From Sclerodactyla briareus (lineage: Eukaryota > Echinodermata > Holothuroidea > Dendrochirotida > Sclerodactylidae): DNA of 64,000 bases. The notes under the pieces were generated by a model. It was not told the DNA's origin, did no database searches, and saw nothing but the letters and a program-made list of their open reading frames with translations. Each line of letters begins with the position of its first letter. Position 1 is the stretch's first letter. Positions 44,301-55,625 of this stretch are shown here, in pieces. A program made the translations under genes and the position numbers. The stretch covers positions 62,001 to 126,000 of the forward strand of contig JAODTK010004455.1 in NCBI GenBank assembly GCA_026419785.1. Reading direction: 5' to 3'.

Positions 44301-46395
44301 ACTGTGAATTTGAGTGTTTGTTCTTTCTTTCTTAGGTGAAAAAAAAAAATAGAAAATCCTCTTACAATAGGAGTCATGTTGCGCATGTGAACACGAAGGG
44401 GGTACATTTTGACATCGTTTCCTGAAGGAAGAAAAACTCGAATAAGGTATCTGTTTCTGTCCGCGGTTCCTCATAAGTCATAACTGCGCATGAGACGGAA
44501 ATGCCTAAAATTTCGGTTATATCATTACGTGGAGACGTGCAGATTCCAACTTTGAGCAGGAGTTGAATATGTTGTAGAATACAGTGCACTGAATGCAGTA
44601 GGCGACTAGGCGTTGGGTTTGTTGTGGGAAGTCGTGGAAGTCATGGTCTACAATGAACATCAAGGAATTGAGTTGGGTAGCAGAGAGTATCTGTTCCGAG
44701 AGAATGGGAGACTGAAAAACTGCACTAGTTGAATAGGGAAAAGACCGGAAGTTGTGCCGGAAAACTTGAATTTGAAACCCAGCAGCCTGATTTTTCAGCG
44801 CGTTCCCGCGCGCAGTCGCTTCCCTTTGTACGAATCAACTGCGGGCAAAGCCTCCAAGAGTCAACCTACTGAGTGCTCTTTTCCCGTTGATTGCCCCCAA
44901 AAGTGGTGCAGCACTTACGCGCTCTGCGCGCAATAGTAGTGTCGTCTTCCGTGGGCCTACTGAACCTGAATTGCAAGGAAATCTACTATCCAGTATAATT
45001 GGGGCCATATTGGAATATCTTCTATTCTGTTGCCCAAGTACACTAAATAACAATTTTACGGAAGTCAGTTAATGGAAACCGGGGGGGGGGGGATTTACCA
45101 ACATTTCGTTTTTGCAGATAGTGATCCCATGACAGCCTCCAATTCACCTACTACCTTGGGAGTTTATGTTCATGAAATGCCTATCTGGATATACGAATGA
45201 TCATAGTTAATACAAAAGGATAACACGTTGACGCTCGTTTAACCTTGCCTCTAGTACGCGGCACGTTTCACTCTTGCCAATGCACATTATAGGCCTATCA
45301 GTCTCGACTACAATAGTTCTGCAACTTGTTCTTGTAAATAGCTACTGAAGATAATTGTAAATATTATTCGTGGGTGTTCGAATTAACATGAGCATTTTCT
45401 ATTGTACACCAAGCAGGTTTCTGCGAAGTCTGGGCTATATATTAGTTCATTCTTCCCCAGACGTACGGTAATTAACATTTTTAAATCAATTAAATATGGG
45501 GTTTTACCGAATAAATTACTTGAATGAAAGGCCTGTTGAATGGTAATTCAGTTCTTTCCCCATTCTCTAGGAATAGTGTATATGAATATTTGCAGGGCAG
45601 ACCACACTATACTCTGATGGTGTATGAAGTAAAATCCATCCTCCAAACTGACTTTCAGTTGATGAGACTATGAAAATTGGACGAACACACTGTTACGCAA
45701 AGTCTTCATGACATCACGGGGGGGGGGGGGGGAGTTTTCCTGCTAAATGCAAAGGCAAGCAGAATTGACTTTCGATAATCTCTGTTACACGAGCATGGCG
45801 AACCTGATTGGAATGTGGATGTACACAGTGTTAAGAATATGCAAGCATTCATTGACTTCAATGAGAACAATTGACTTGCTCTTCCCACTCATAATTAAAA
45901 GGAGTAAAGAAGAAGAACGTGTTCGATGCGCTCACGGATGCTGAGAGTGCAGTGGAAACATTAGTACTGGGAAAACAGACAAGTTTTCAGACGACGTCCG
46001 ATAAGATCGATAGGGTCAAGAGATCTCAAATCAACAGGGAGTTCCATTAGCGGGGAACATAGTTGATAGAGCTACGGTCACCATATGTTTTTTGTTCGGG
46101 ACCTGGACCTGAGTTGATGTCGAAGATGGGAGCGAACAGGTATGTGTTTACCTATGTGTGTGTGTAGATGTGGAATAGGCGGAGTAGTACAGTTTTGGAT
46201 AGCACAAGAAACGCAATGATAACGCTGTCAAGTTGGTTTCAAGTTAACACTCCCCTCCTGTGGTAATTAACTATACATGAAATAATACATTGTGCCTATA
46301 ATCCCTGCTTTCCCGAAATGGTAGGGGTTTCCATTTGCTAATACTGGCAAGAACCAATCCCAATAAGTTGGATTTAAGTATTATTCAAAAGCTTG
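44301..46395. other. Long stretch without recognised gene
   Basis: No gene or known repeat. G runs lie at 45081-45092 and 45718-45733. Frames of 60-72 codons on both strands around 44.7-45.1 kb overlap and carry no motif. Confidence 0.4.
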
Positions 46396-46875
46396 GTTCA
46401 CTCCAGGATTGAAAACAATATTGACAAAAGTTAATGACTGGCAATGGTCGTCACGGAAAAAAATGAACCCAGATGTCAACAAGGTCATTAGGTCAAATGC
46501 GGTCAAATTAAGTCAAAGTAGGTCAACAGATGTAGTTCACCTAGACAAACGAATTACAACATCGCTCCCACTTGTTTCTTTGCCAAGATATAGGAGGATT
46601 GCCCTATGGTGACCTTCAATGATTTTGACCTGACACCAAACAACATGATGGTCATCCTCACCATATGTGCAAGCTATATACCTAATATGTACTTAATAGA
46701 TACATAATTACATACATTATTAGATATCGTACTGACAAGGTTCTGAACTTTGCTCTGTCGTGACCTTCAATGGCACTGAAACAACATGTTTCATCTTTTT
46801 CACATGAGCAACCCCTTTGTCTAATTTGAACTTGATACATGCTTGCGTCTTTAGATATCGTGCTGACAAGGAGCG

Positions 46876-46913
<38 letters not shown>

Positions 46914-46965
46914 GCACGGACATGACTGCATATATTTCTTTTGACTTCGGCAAGGAATAAAAACG
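46396..46965 (+). repeat. GGTCA-rich repeat ending in (CA)n, copy 1
   Basis: Direct GGTCA / GGTCAA copies (46485-46530), GACCTTCAATG (46611), then a (CA)17 tract (46876-46910), followed by ATGACTGCATATATTTCTTT and GACTTCGGCAAGGAAT. The same order is seen at 49640-50320 and 55020-55625. A dispersed non-coding family with a fixed end; type unknown. Confidence 0.75.
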
Positions 46966-47464
46966 AAGGAGTTTGGAATTCTAAAATTGGGATCTGAGGT
47001 AATCAAACACGCTTCGTTTATATGTGCTAGTTGCAATCCATTGCAAAAGAATATAATTGTGAGTTTTACTTTCCCAACCTTTGATACAAATTATATATTA
47101 TTTATTACTATCATTTATTGGAGACACAATCCGCTCCCAATCGTATTTAAAGTGTTTACTTCATACCTCGAAACTAAAAGCAGGCCTGTAATCGAATTAA
47201 AAACATAATGAGTAGAACATTACGTTGTAACAAAACAAAAATTCAGTTTGGTCAGAAATAGGCTGTGCAAGCGAACTCATCCAAGTACCCTCTCGTTTAG
47301 CGTAGGATTTGTTTTTCCATGCTTTCAAATGTGCCATTTAAAGAGCGAGAAATAATTCTCACAATTTCTCACACGTTCACTCAATCTATCTCACAAATCC
47401 AAATCGATCTTGTTTTTTCTGCTATGTGTACCCTTTGACACAAATCCTTTGGAAACATAACATT
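46966..47464. other. Unassigned AT-rich stretch
   Basis: No gene recognised before the L2-like LINE begins. Confidence 0.35.
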
Positions 47465-48400
47465 CATGGTCATTTCTATGCCGCAGACACTCAGTTATGG
47501 GTCCCATTCAAACTTAATGGGGACCCGTATACCAAGTGCTGGAACGAATGGAGTCATGTAGAGAGACGGTGAGGGCCTGGGTAATGATCAACAAGTTAAT
47601 ACTCAATGACGACAGAATTTCTTATACTTAGATCACCTGATTGTCAATGTTTTGACAATGCAGTGATAAAGGCCGGTTCCTCCTGTATACCAACCACCAG
47701 CTCCAAAGCCAGACATCTCGGATGGACGTTCCATACTGGCCTTACCATCCATGACCATACATAAAAAACGTTTTATCTAGTTTCTACCATATCCACTCCG
47801 TTGCCTCTCTTGGCATTATCTTGCCACTTCGGTCTTTTTACAGCCCTGTTGGCATGCTTTTGTTACTCCAAGAATTGATTTCTGCAATTCTATTCTCTAT
47901 GACATCCCGTCTCTCGAGCGCATGCGTCTTCAGGAACTGTATAATCCGCTGCAGTCTTCTACTTGACGCTCCAAAGCGTGATCACCTGATCACTAACCCC
48001 CATCCAATAGTATTACTCTGGCCTCCTGTTCATCATAGAATTGGGTTTAAATTGCCGACGCTTGCACATAGAGCCGCCTACAACATGATCCGGCCTTTCA
48101 GCCCTCCCAAGTCGCACAATCATGTTATACCCGTTCCTCTGTGCTCCTACTCTCGAGTGGCGGAATGCCAAAGGCAATTTGATGGTGATCGCATATTCAG
48201 TGTCGCGGCTCCCAAGCGCTGGAATAACTTCTCTTCTGTCACTCAGTACCCTACCAGCATACCTATAGTAAGACTTTACTGTTCAAAGAAGCCTTCGGCC
48301 AGTCGGCGCTTGCATGGTTCTCTGTTTCTTGTAAAGCGCCACTGACAAACTCATGTTTCGCAGAGCGCCATTAAATGTTGAGTAATTATTATCATTAGTG
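47465..48400 (+). mobile_element. L2-like LINE, polymerase end and 3' tail
   Basis: It begins in the palm with HFYAADTQLWVPFKLNGDP; YAAD (47477-47488) stands where YADD belongs, so a catalytic aspartate is lost. ILNDD / EFLILRSPDCQCFDNAVIKA and KARHLGW follow (47600-47735), then TSRIDFCNSILYDIPS-like sequence in a second frame. In the 174-codon frame 47821-48345 come LDAPKRDHLITNPHPIVLLW, PVHHRIGFKLPTLAHRAAYN and FSVAAPKRWNNFSS (47960-48240), the usual L2-type tail. The 3' end is AAAGCGCCACTGACAAA to ATTATTATCATTAG (48335-48398). A SINE follows at once. Confidence 0.88.
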
Positions 48401-48401
48401 T

Positions 48402-48720
48402 TAAGGATTGGCTTAATTGGTAGGGCACCAGCCTTCTACCCGGGAGATCGGGGTTCGAATCCCGGTCGGTCATACCAAAGCGATTGGTACCTGGTGCCTT
48501 CTCGCTGGAGCCTCACCAAGGGATGGACGCAGGGAGGAAACTGCTGTTCATCATGCAGCACTGTCCCCGTCGTCTGACGTCCAGCAGGTTGGCCGGGCGA
48601 GGAACTTTCCTTTCGCTACCGCTTTTCCCACCCCTTAGAATGGATGAGATGATGTAGTGACCAGCCCATATGTATTACTATGCTTCTTGCTGGTCGCCAG
48701 TACAGTGTTGCATAAATGAT
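48402..48720 (+). mobile_element. tRNA-derived SINE
   Basis: The head is tRNA-like with an A box TGGCTTAATTGG (48409-48420) and a perfect B box GGTTCGAATCC (48452-48462), the internal promoter for RNA polymerase III. The anticodon loop CTTCTAC would give TCT (Arg). The 7-base acceptor strands (TAAGGAT and TCGGTCA) do not pair and a T-stem pair is broken, so this is not a working tRNA gene. A non-tRNA body of about 240 bp follows. It starts within a few bases of the L2 3' tail. Confidence 0.8.
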
Positions 48721-49639
48721 TACAAGTGGAGAATGAAAAGCTTGTCACTTATGGTAATCTATTTGAGTGCCGATGGGCGTTGCCGGGTTGACTGAGTGCC
48801 CTCATACTGCATCTGTCTGAGAGTACTTAACCTGTCGTGCCTCATTTGTGTGCTTTATAGTGCTCTCGGCACAAACAGTCCTCGAGGATAGTCAGTTGGT
48901 TCCCCGGAACACTCGAAAAGAGAGAGGTTTTTTTCATTTCCTTGAGTTTGAACTAAAACGCATGTGCTCGGTATGGAACTGGCTTACCGGTTCATCAAAT
49001 CTCTGACCTCTGTGATCTGTTGATCTCAGACCAGACCGGTGGACAATAGGGGTCAGTACTACATAAAAACACCATACCTTGTTGTTCATATTGTTATCAA
49101 TCATGTGGTGTGTTTTTTTTTTTTTTTTGCTTTGACATCTGTGGAACCTTACATGATTCTTTGGACATGGCCCCAAAACAAGAGGATCAATGCGCTCCAT
49201 ATGATCAGCCTACATACATGTATGGGGGGGGGTGGGGGGAAACCCTTCACAAGGGTTTACAATAGGAGTGCACATGCCCAACGAGCCTCCAATAATTTGT
49301 TTGTCTGTTGTAACAGTTCGGATGCCCCCCCCCATTTCCATCAGAAATTTATAACTGCTAACGGCTACAATCTAAAATTAGTCACAGGGAGTCAATTTGA
49401 CACCAAACAGACGGTACTTCTATATTCACTTAACCAACGAAAACCAATAAAACCAATGGTTATTGACAGACAGATAAGCCGCCCTGTTTTCATGACGGCT
49501 TTATCCAATTCTCCCAGGCCTAAATCCCCCTCCCCCTCCCTATATATTTGCATTGACCAAAAACAAAACCACAGTACGCCTGGCAACTAAAGACGAGGCT
49601 GTTTCTGCACCTTCTACTGACATAACTAAAGATTTTAGT
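48721..49639. other. Unassigned stretch
   Basis: Frames of 183 codons (+, 49039-49590) and 88 codons (-) pass through poly-T (49111-49128) and G/C runs (about 49220-49239 and 49325-49333) and show no domain. I take them as chance. Confidence 0.4.
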
Positions 49640-50215
49640 ACGTCTGTGTAATTGACTTGGTCGGTTGCAACAAATGGGTCTGGTCGTCACTAAGAATTGA
49701 CCCCAAGGTCATAGGTTAAATGAGTCAAAAGGTCAATGAGGTACAAAAAGAGGTCATCAGATTTGTTTGCATAGACCAAACAAATTCTCCATCACACCAA
49801 CCCCATAAAATGTTCCGTTGTTGAAGATATATGAAGATTTAAAATTTCTCAGTGTTCACAGGCTGCATCACCCTTCTACAGACCACAGGGAAAGCACACT
49901 AAGAGTAGCATTTCCCTGTACAGACGACGTAACTGGAAATAACGTTGTAGAAGTGTTGTAGTAACGTCAGTTTCAATTTTACGTTATTGGTTGTGGCAAC
50001 ACGACAAGTCTAGAACATAACAAAAATGGCCCGCAAAGTTCCCAAGGTCATTAGTCAGATGAGGGCCAAAATATCAATTTGTAGCACATCAAATGTAGTT
50101 TTGCACAGACGAACAACTTTCTCATATGCCAACTCCTCAAATTTTTCGTTGCCGGGATATATGCGATTATTTCAGTGCTTGATTGACCTTGACCTGTGAC
50201 CAAAAAAACGTCCAA

Positions 50216-50256
<41 letters not shown>

Positions 50257-50320
50257 CGCACAGTCAGGACTGCATAGATTCATTTTGGCCTTCGTAAGGA
50301 TTACAAAAAAGCAACGTAGT
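49640..50320 (+). repeat. GGTCA-rich repeat ending in (CA)n, copy 2
   Basis: GTCGTCACTAAGAATTGACC, AAGGTCATAGGTTAAATGAG, CATCAGATTTG, TTGACCTTGACCTGTGACC (about 50182-50200), a (CA)n tract (50216-50258) and GGACTGCATAGATTCATTTT, then CTTCGTAAGGATTA. The internal stretch 49700-49790 resembles 50030-50120, so the unit is partly duplicated. Confidence 0.75.
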
Positions 50321-51370
50321 CCTCTTCTCTGGTCTAAACTGGTCCTATAAAAAGTGTAGGTGCTTACTTGTTAACGTATTCTACGTGTCGGTCATGTTGT
50401 TCTATTCATTTCTTTTTTGGGGGGGGGGGGGGAGTCGGATGAGATATTGTAGTCCGTTTGCCATTCTACATTTTACTTTTGCTACTTGGAGGGGAGTCTC
50501 ATGTGGGGTTCATTTGATCAGCCGTATTCTACCCCCCCCCCCTTTGCGGTGTCTAGGTTATAATAGCATGGAACGAATTTCGTTCATGAAGCCCATTAGG
50601 TTGAAGGAACCTCTTCTCAATAATCTTTTCGTTCTTGGGGGGGGGGTCGGAATGTTCATTGACAACGTGTACAAGTGGTGCCCACTGAGAAAAGTGACTC
50701 TTTACGGTATTGGAGAGGGGACTCTTTCCCATTTACATTCCAATAAATCTGCCGGGAAAAGCGAGAAGCCTATTAGGACAGGCACGACAAGCGATAAAAC
50801 CCGCACGTGAACTGCATTTTCTTTTTTCCTGCAACCCTGCGCCATTCGCCAATTCATTCGAAATAACATTAATTGAACTGGATGATGAGGTCCTTATTTG
50901 GGACATACTACAACGTCTTTGATTATTGATCAACGTTTCATTTTCGATGTGAAAAATATTTCGATTATACTTGGTGTGCTCTCTTCTACCCGAGTCGGGG
51001 GCATTGTTAACCAGTTTGCTTAGGGTTGGGGAACCTCAACGCCCCCGTCTAAAAAAAATCGACGCTGACGTTGCGAGGCATACCTGCAAGAGCATTCCAA
51101 TGTGCATCAAAAACGCAGTACATGTCCATACGTTATCATAATAGTTAACATAAAAATTTAACGAACTGCAAAATTTATCTCATCGCAATAACCCAGCGAA
51201 TAATGCCGGTTTTGTTTGTCATTGTCCAACCTCGAGCCCCTCATGTCATCAGCTTGGTGATGCAGCAGCATGTGATCTCTTATAGTCACTTATCAGTTTG
51301 ATACTACCATACTTCTTCACAAGCCAATTTTTTCTGTTCCCGCCCTGGGAGTGGGCCAATTGGCAGTAAC
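50321..51370. other. Unassigned stretch with G/C runs
   Basis: A 14-base G run (50419-50432), a 10-base C run (about 50533) and a G run (about 50637-50646). The 141-codon frame 50385-50810 spans all three and has no motif, so I do not call it a gene. Confidence 0.4.
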
Positions 51371-51421
51371 TATATATATATATATGAGTGATATATATAT
51401 ATTATATATTATATGATTTTT

Positions 51422-51480
<59 letters not shown>

Positions 51481-51496
51481 TATATTATATATATAT

Positions 51497-51540
<44 letters not shown>

Positions 51541-51550
51541 ATATACAATA
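51371..51550. repeat. (TA)n microsatellite
   Basis: Some 180 bp of TA repeats with few interruptions. Confidence 0.95.
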
Positions 51551-51894
51551 CAAATAATATTATTTTTGTTTTCTCCCCGGTTGAATGGGCACCGAACTAG
51601 AAGAACAACCACTGATTCCTACAAACCCGGGTTAGGACGGCATGCCCATGAAAGGGATGGATGGGGAGGCGGGAGACGGAGAGAAAAGACTCTCCGTAGA
51701 CTAAATAGCCTCCCCCTCCCATCCCCAGTACCTCAGAGCCAACCCCTACCAATCCGACACTCCTCCTCCTGAACAACAGCCCCAACGACGTGTTTCTTAT
51801 TTATTAGATGGGTTGTGTGGATGTGAGTATGTGATTCTTATTTACCAAGAACAGTTATAAAACTTCTAAAATGCTTCCTTTAAAGTGACCATGT

Positions 51895-52166
51895 TTGTGG
51901 CGGCAAACACTTCTTTCGAAGAGAAGAAGTGTTGAGACGTTATAGGCCTACTGAACAAGTGGGGTAGGCTAATAGGCGTTTCGTTGATGCTGCCAGGGGG
52001 ATCACAACCTCTGATCAAGAGGATATACTGGTCGCGGGACATCTGTCTCCATGCAAGGTTTGCGCTCTTAGTGTTTACATGATAATCCTCAAAGGATTAT
52101 ACTAATGAAGGCTAATTTGCGCCTTAGTTGATAGACGGGAGACTGTCCCTAAGAGGATTATACTAG
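51895..52166 (-). repeat. Outer copy of the Penelope-like terminal repeat
   Basis: CGAAGAGAAGAAGTGTTGAG, GCGTTTCG, GATAATCC, GGCTAATTTGCGCC and GATAGACGGGA parallel CGAAGAGAAGACGGGGTCTG, GTGTTTCG, GATAATTCC, GGCCAATTTGCGCC and GATTGACAGG in 52400-52590. AACACTTCTT and AAGAAGTGTT (about 51905-51932) form an inverted repeat. It is probably a second, diverged terminal repeat (pLTR) copy. Confidence 0.65.
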
Positions 52167-52214
52167 GAAGATATATATATATAGTATATATATATATATA
52201 ATATATATATAATA
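52167..52214. repeat. (TA)n tract inside the Penelope-like terminal region
   Basis: Short TA array between the two terminal-repeat copies. Confidence 0.9.
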
Positions 52215-52345
52215 GAGACAAGAGGCAAAAACTGTAAAACAAACATGCTACGTAAATGATAGGCTTGATCTTCGAATGAGATGCGAAATAGCGATTGAGC
52301 TATGGAAAAATGTGAGTAAAACAAACCGTCCGATTGTTTTGGATG

Positions 52346-52386
52346 CAGAGCTTTCGGACATACTAAGTCCTTCGTCAGTGCAGTGA
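52346..52386 (-). ncRNA. Hammerhead-ribozyme-like core in the Penelope-like terminal repeat
   Basis: On the minus strand CTGACGA (52378-52372) is followed by A, the stem-II pair GGAC-(7)-GTCC (52370-52356) and GAAA (52355-52352). CUGANGA, stem II and GAAA are the invariant core of hammerhead ribozymes. TGCA occurs just before CTGACGA and again shortly after GAAA, and could form a short stem I. Stem III would be very short. Penelope-like elements are known to carry hammerhead motifs in their terminal repeats, and this one lies on the coding strand, 3' of the endonuclease, as expected. The extra A before stem II and the weak stem III leave catalysis open. Confidence 0.6.
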
Positions 52387-52394
52387 CCACATAA

Positions 52395-52625
52395 GTGATA
52401 ACTCGAAGAGAAGACGGGGTCTGAGACTTTATCGGCTAGAACAATGTGGGGTGAGGGCAATTAGTGTTTCGCTGATTGACAGGGGATAATTCCTTTGGGG
52501 ATTATCTTGGGGGAGGCCAATTTGCGCCTCAGTGATTGACAGGAGATAATCCCCATGAGGATTAAACTACAATGGAGGCCAATTTGCGCCTGGGTGATTT
52601 GACAATCGGCAAAATGGGAGGGGGT
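52395..52625 (-). repeat. Penelope-like terminal region with three tandem units of about 60 bp
   Basis: GGCAATTAGTGTTTCGCTGA, GGCCAATTTGCGCCTCAGTG and GGCCAATTTGCGCCTGGGTG mark three units; the first two contain GATAAT(C/T)CC...GGATTA-type inverted repeats, so each could fold as a hairpin. The terminal repeats of Penelope-like elements often show such complex repeats. Confidence 0.65.
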
Positions 52626-52629
52626 GCGC

Positions 52630-55010
52630 CCGAGTGGTTTACCATTATCTCTCTTTTGTGATGGTTAGGTCGGTCCGCATGTTCAAACCAAATGGTGCTA
52701 GTCGTTTTTCAGGTTCACTTCCCGTAATTTCTTTCGCTTTGGCTGGATTTAGTGGACTCACTTTGGGTTCATGGTCGATGCCAATCACTCTCAGATTTTC
52801 AATAGTAGTGCCTGACCATGTTGAAATGCGTAGCAACCGGCTGCTCAATATTTTTTTTGGGTCTGATAATGTCTGACCGGTTTGGGTCATTCGCTCACCT
52901 CAGGTTGTTTTTTTTTGTTTCCCAGATTGTACTGAACTTGAACTAACCGCAGAGGTTTACATAATCAGGTAGACCAGGTTTTCTTCGACGCAATCAATAT
53001 CCTGTTGAATCGGAGATATGCCGGATGACTGGAAACTTTTGAAACAAGTTGTGCATCCGACAAGTTGCAACGTTTTTTTGCAGTTGGATGGGGCCAGGGG
53101 CCTGCTGCCGCCGGTTTCTGTTTGCGGCTCGGCTTGCTCCGAAATTTGGCGTTGACGTGAGAATGTCACGTAGGTTTCCGAGGTCTGCGTAGGCACAACC
53201 CGGGGGTTCAGGAACACTGTTTAGGCGTTCCTGACTTGAAGGATGGGCAGATGCGTGTGAATGAGAAGGGCTATGGTGGAGGGCAGGATGGTATACACAG
53301 ACGAGTGGTACTCTTGAGTTGGATTGACGATTTTTGGTCCCTTCCAGAGTTTCAATTCGCGGAGTCCTTTTCTAGCCTTTTCAATGCCCTCTTCTTCGAT
53401 GGAACTTCCGGAAATACTGCTCTTTTGGAGATGGTTTTTGAAAGTGCGTTGGCACGGGACTTTTTTTTTCGAATCCAGCATCTGGCGCAAATGCGTTTCA
53501 TCAGACAAGAGCTTGGCTGTAGGGAATGTTTTTCTTCTTCGTGGGTCATGGGGTGGGTGACAACTGCTGGGGAGTAGGACTAGTACTTGTCCGTATGAGT
53601 TTTGGTGAACAAGTCTGTTTTAGTGACCCGTTTTCCAACCTCACATAGTGGTGTCAAGGGAGTGGACTCTGTCGCTTGACAATTTCTGGCGTAAATTTGA
53701 TAGATGGGTGGAATCGTTGATATGTTTCGATGAACGCGTTAAAGTTTTTCTTCCCCGGTGGGTCCATATCATGAGATGTCATCAATATAACGGAGCCACA
53801 CAAGTGGCCCCAGGGCCTTATCAGAAAGGAATTTTCCCATGAAGAGGTTGGCGAACCAAGGAGCCATTTTCAAATGTCCCATTGCTGTGCCGTGGACCTG
53901 CAGGTAAAGTTGAGCACCAAACACAATTGTTGCAAATTAGGATGAGGTGCATTAGTTTCTCGCAAGCTCGGCTTTGGTTGGTTCTGGCCCGAATTGGTCG
54001 AAAGCGAGGTATCAACAGCTTTTCTATACTTCCGATCTGTTTGAGGGATATTGGTACACAGAGAAAACGGCCATGGGTTGCCGCATGTGCAGGGGGAACT
54101 CTTTTTGAGCTTTCCGATTTTATTGAATGAAGTCTGTTGGTTCCCTTGACGTGAGACGGAGGGACGGGGACGATGGGCTGAACAGGAGGTCCACGAATTC
54201 GGAAAGTTTCTTTGTAGCAGTAGCGAGTGCCGTTGCCAGAAATGATGGTCTGCCAGGGTTTGCCATCCTTGTGAATTTTGGGAGAAAGTCAAACCTTCCT
54301 GGCTTGGGTGCGGAGTGAAGGGGGTTGGGGGCCCGAAAAACACCCCCTTTGGGGCAATGGCGCCCTTGGATCCTCATTTTCTCTAATGGGTGGTTCAATC
54401 TGAGCAGCAATTTGTTTGGGTGGGGTCTGGTCAATTGGGCTGAAAATGTACGGGGTTGCCCAATAAGAACGTTTTGCTTGCTTCCGATTCTTAGAATTCG
54501 GTGCTCATACCAACCACTGCAGAGCCTTTGTCCCAGCATGCTTGATGACGATATCGTGGCGATGTTTCAAAAGGCCAATGGATTGTCTCTCAGTTTTTGG
54601 CTGAGGTTATCCCTGAATTCATTGGGGCGGAGTGTAGTTTTTGACATCTCATTCTTCTTCGTTGCCGAACTGTCAGGCTCCCAAATGGGGGGAAATGCCC
54701 TTTTGGTGGGTTCCAAGTGCTTTTTGGCCTTGAATCTTTTTGTTTGATATGTCCTCAACAGGAAGGTAGACTACTGTTGCCATCCTTCATCGGCAAAGAA
54801 TGCGCGTAGTCGTAGGCGGTCGAGAACGCTTCAATATCCAGGGACAGTTTTGTGGTGCTCATACTGTTTTTGGCTTGGCCAGAATTTCAGCCCTATTATA
54901 CATAATTTTGGGTTTCTTCTGCGTCAGAATAGCTCGAGGAGATGGACAACAGACAGAGTTGCGTCACCGGTTCCACATTTTTGTTGCGGATGAAACGCCT
55001 AGGACCGGCT
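52630..55010 (-). mobile_element. Penelope-like retroelement: RT and GIY-YIG-type endonuclease
   Basis: Read on the minus strand, it begins with an N-terminal segment (from about 55000), DIVIKHAGTKALQW (about 54555, family DIVIKPADKGSAVVV) and FLPKFTRMANPGRP, then KKLSEFVDLLFSP (54270-54170). The palm has NLFMGKF and PLVWLRYIDDIS, with YIDD intact at 53789-53778 and a stop just after. FHPSIKFTPEI follows (about 53715-53685), then a basic linker (53508-53240). The endonuclease starts as GGSRPLAPSNCKKT and VEENLVYLI (53130-52965) and ends with ENLRVIGIDHEPKVSPLNPA and RLAPFGLNM (52800-52670), matching the C-terminal EN of the family. Five or more frameshifts; RT motifs well kept. Confidence 0.9.
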
Positions 55011-55019
55011 CTTGATCAA

Positions 55020-55625
55020 CCAACCTTCTAGACTTATGGTTTTTTACCAGGTTTGCAGCCTTTGATCTTCGTTGACCTCAGATGAACCTCTGACCTGACC
55101 CCCCAAAACACAAACCGCCAGGTTCATGTACTCATCATGGGAACACAACTACCAAGTATCAGCTTCATGCATCCTCTAGGTGGTTTCGAGTTATCTTGTT
55201 TAGCAAAGCCAACATTTGCCAAAAATATTGCTTTCAAAAACACATTTCCAATTTTAAAAAACCAAATTCACCCCCGACCTGAACCAAAAACAATGGGGTT
55301 CCTGTACTCTCCAACAGAAAAGCTCTACACCAAAACAATTTCAACTTTATAAACCAACCATTCTGGACTTACGCGTTGTTTACAAGTTTTTCATCACTTT
55401 GACCCTGTGTGACCTTTAGATACCGCTGACCTGAACCCCAAAACAAAGATCATGTTACTCATCATGTGGGAACACACATGCATCGTATGATCTTCATCCA
55501 TCGCCAGGTGGGGTCGCGTTATCGTGTATACAAGCCAGCGTTCCATAACACACATACATACATAACACACACTGTAATGGCTGCATAGATTCATCTGACT
55601 TCGCCAAGGAATCAAAAATAGCATT
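55020..55625 (+). repeat. GGTCA/GACCT-rich repeat ending in a CA-rich tract, copy 3
   Basis: GTTGACCTCAGATGAACCTC, TGACCTGACCCC, and a second round GACCCTGTGTGACCTTTAGA, CTGACCTGAACCCC are about 330 bp apart (55070 and 55400). Then come an ACACACATACATACATAACA tract (about 55549) and GGCTGCATAGATTCATCTGA, CTTCGCCAAGGAATC (55578-55613). Same end as copies 1 and 2. Confidence 0.75.

Noticed and set aside
48402-48475. A tRNA-Arg (TCT) gene
   Set aside because: A and B boxes are good, but the acceptor strands do not pair, the T stem has a mismatch and a SINE body follows.
49039-49590. A 183-codon gene
   Set aside because: It crosses poly-T, G and C runs and shows no domain; low-complexity sequence keeps the frame open.
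50385-50810. A 141-codon gene
   Set aside because: It spans three homopolymer tracts and has no recognisable motif.
51409-51612. A 67-codon YIYIYI-type protein
   Set aside because: It is the translation of the TA microsatellite.
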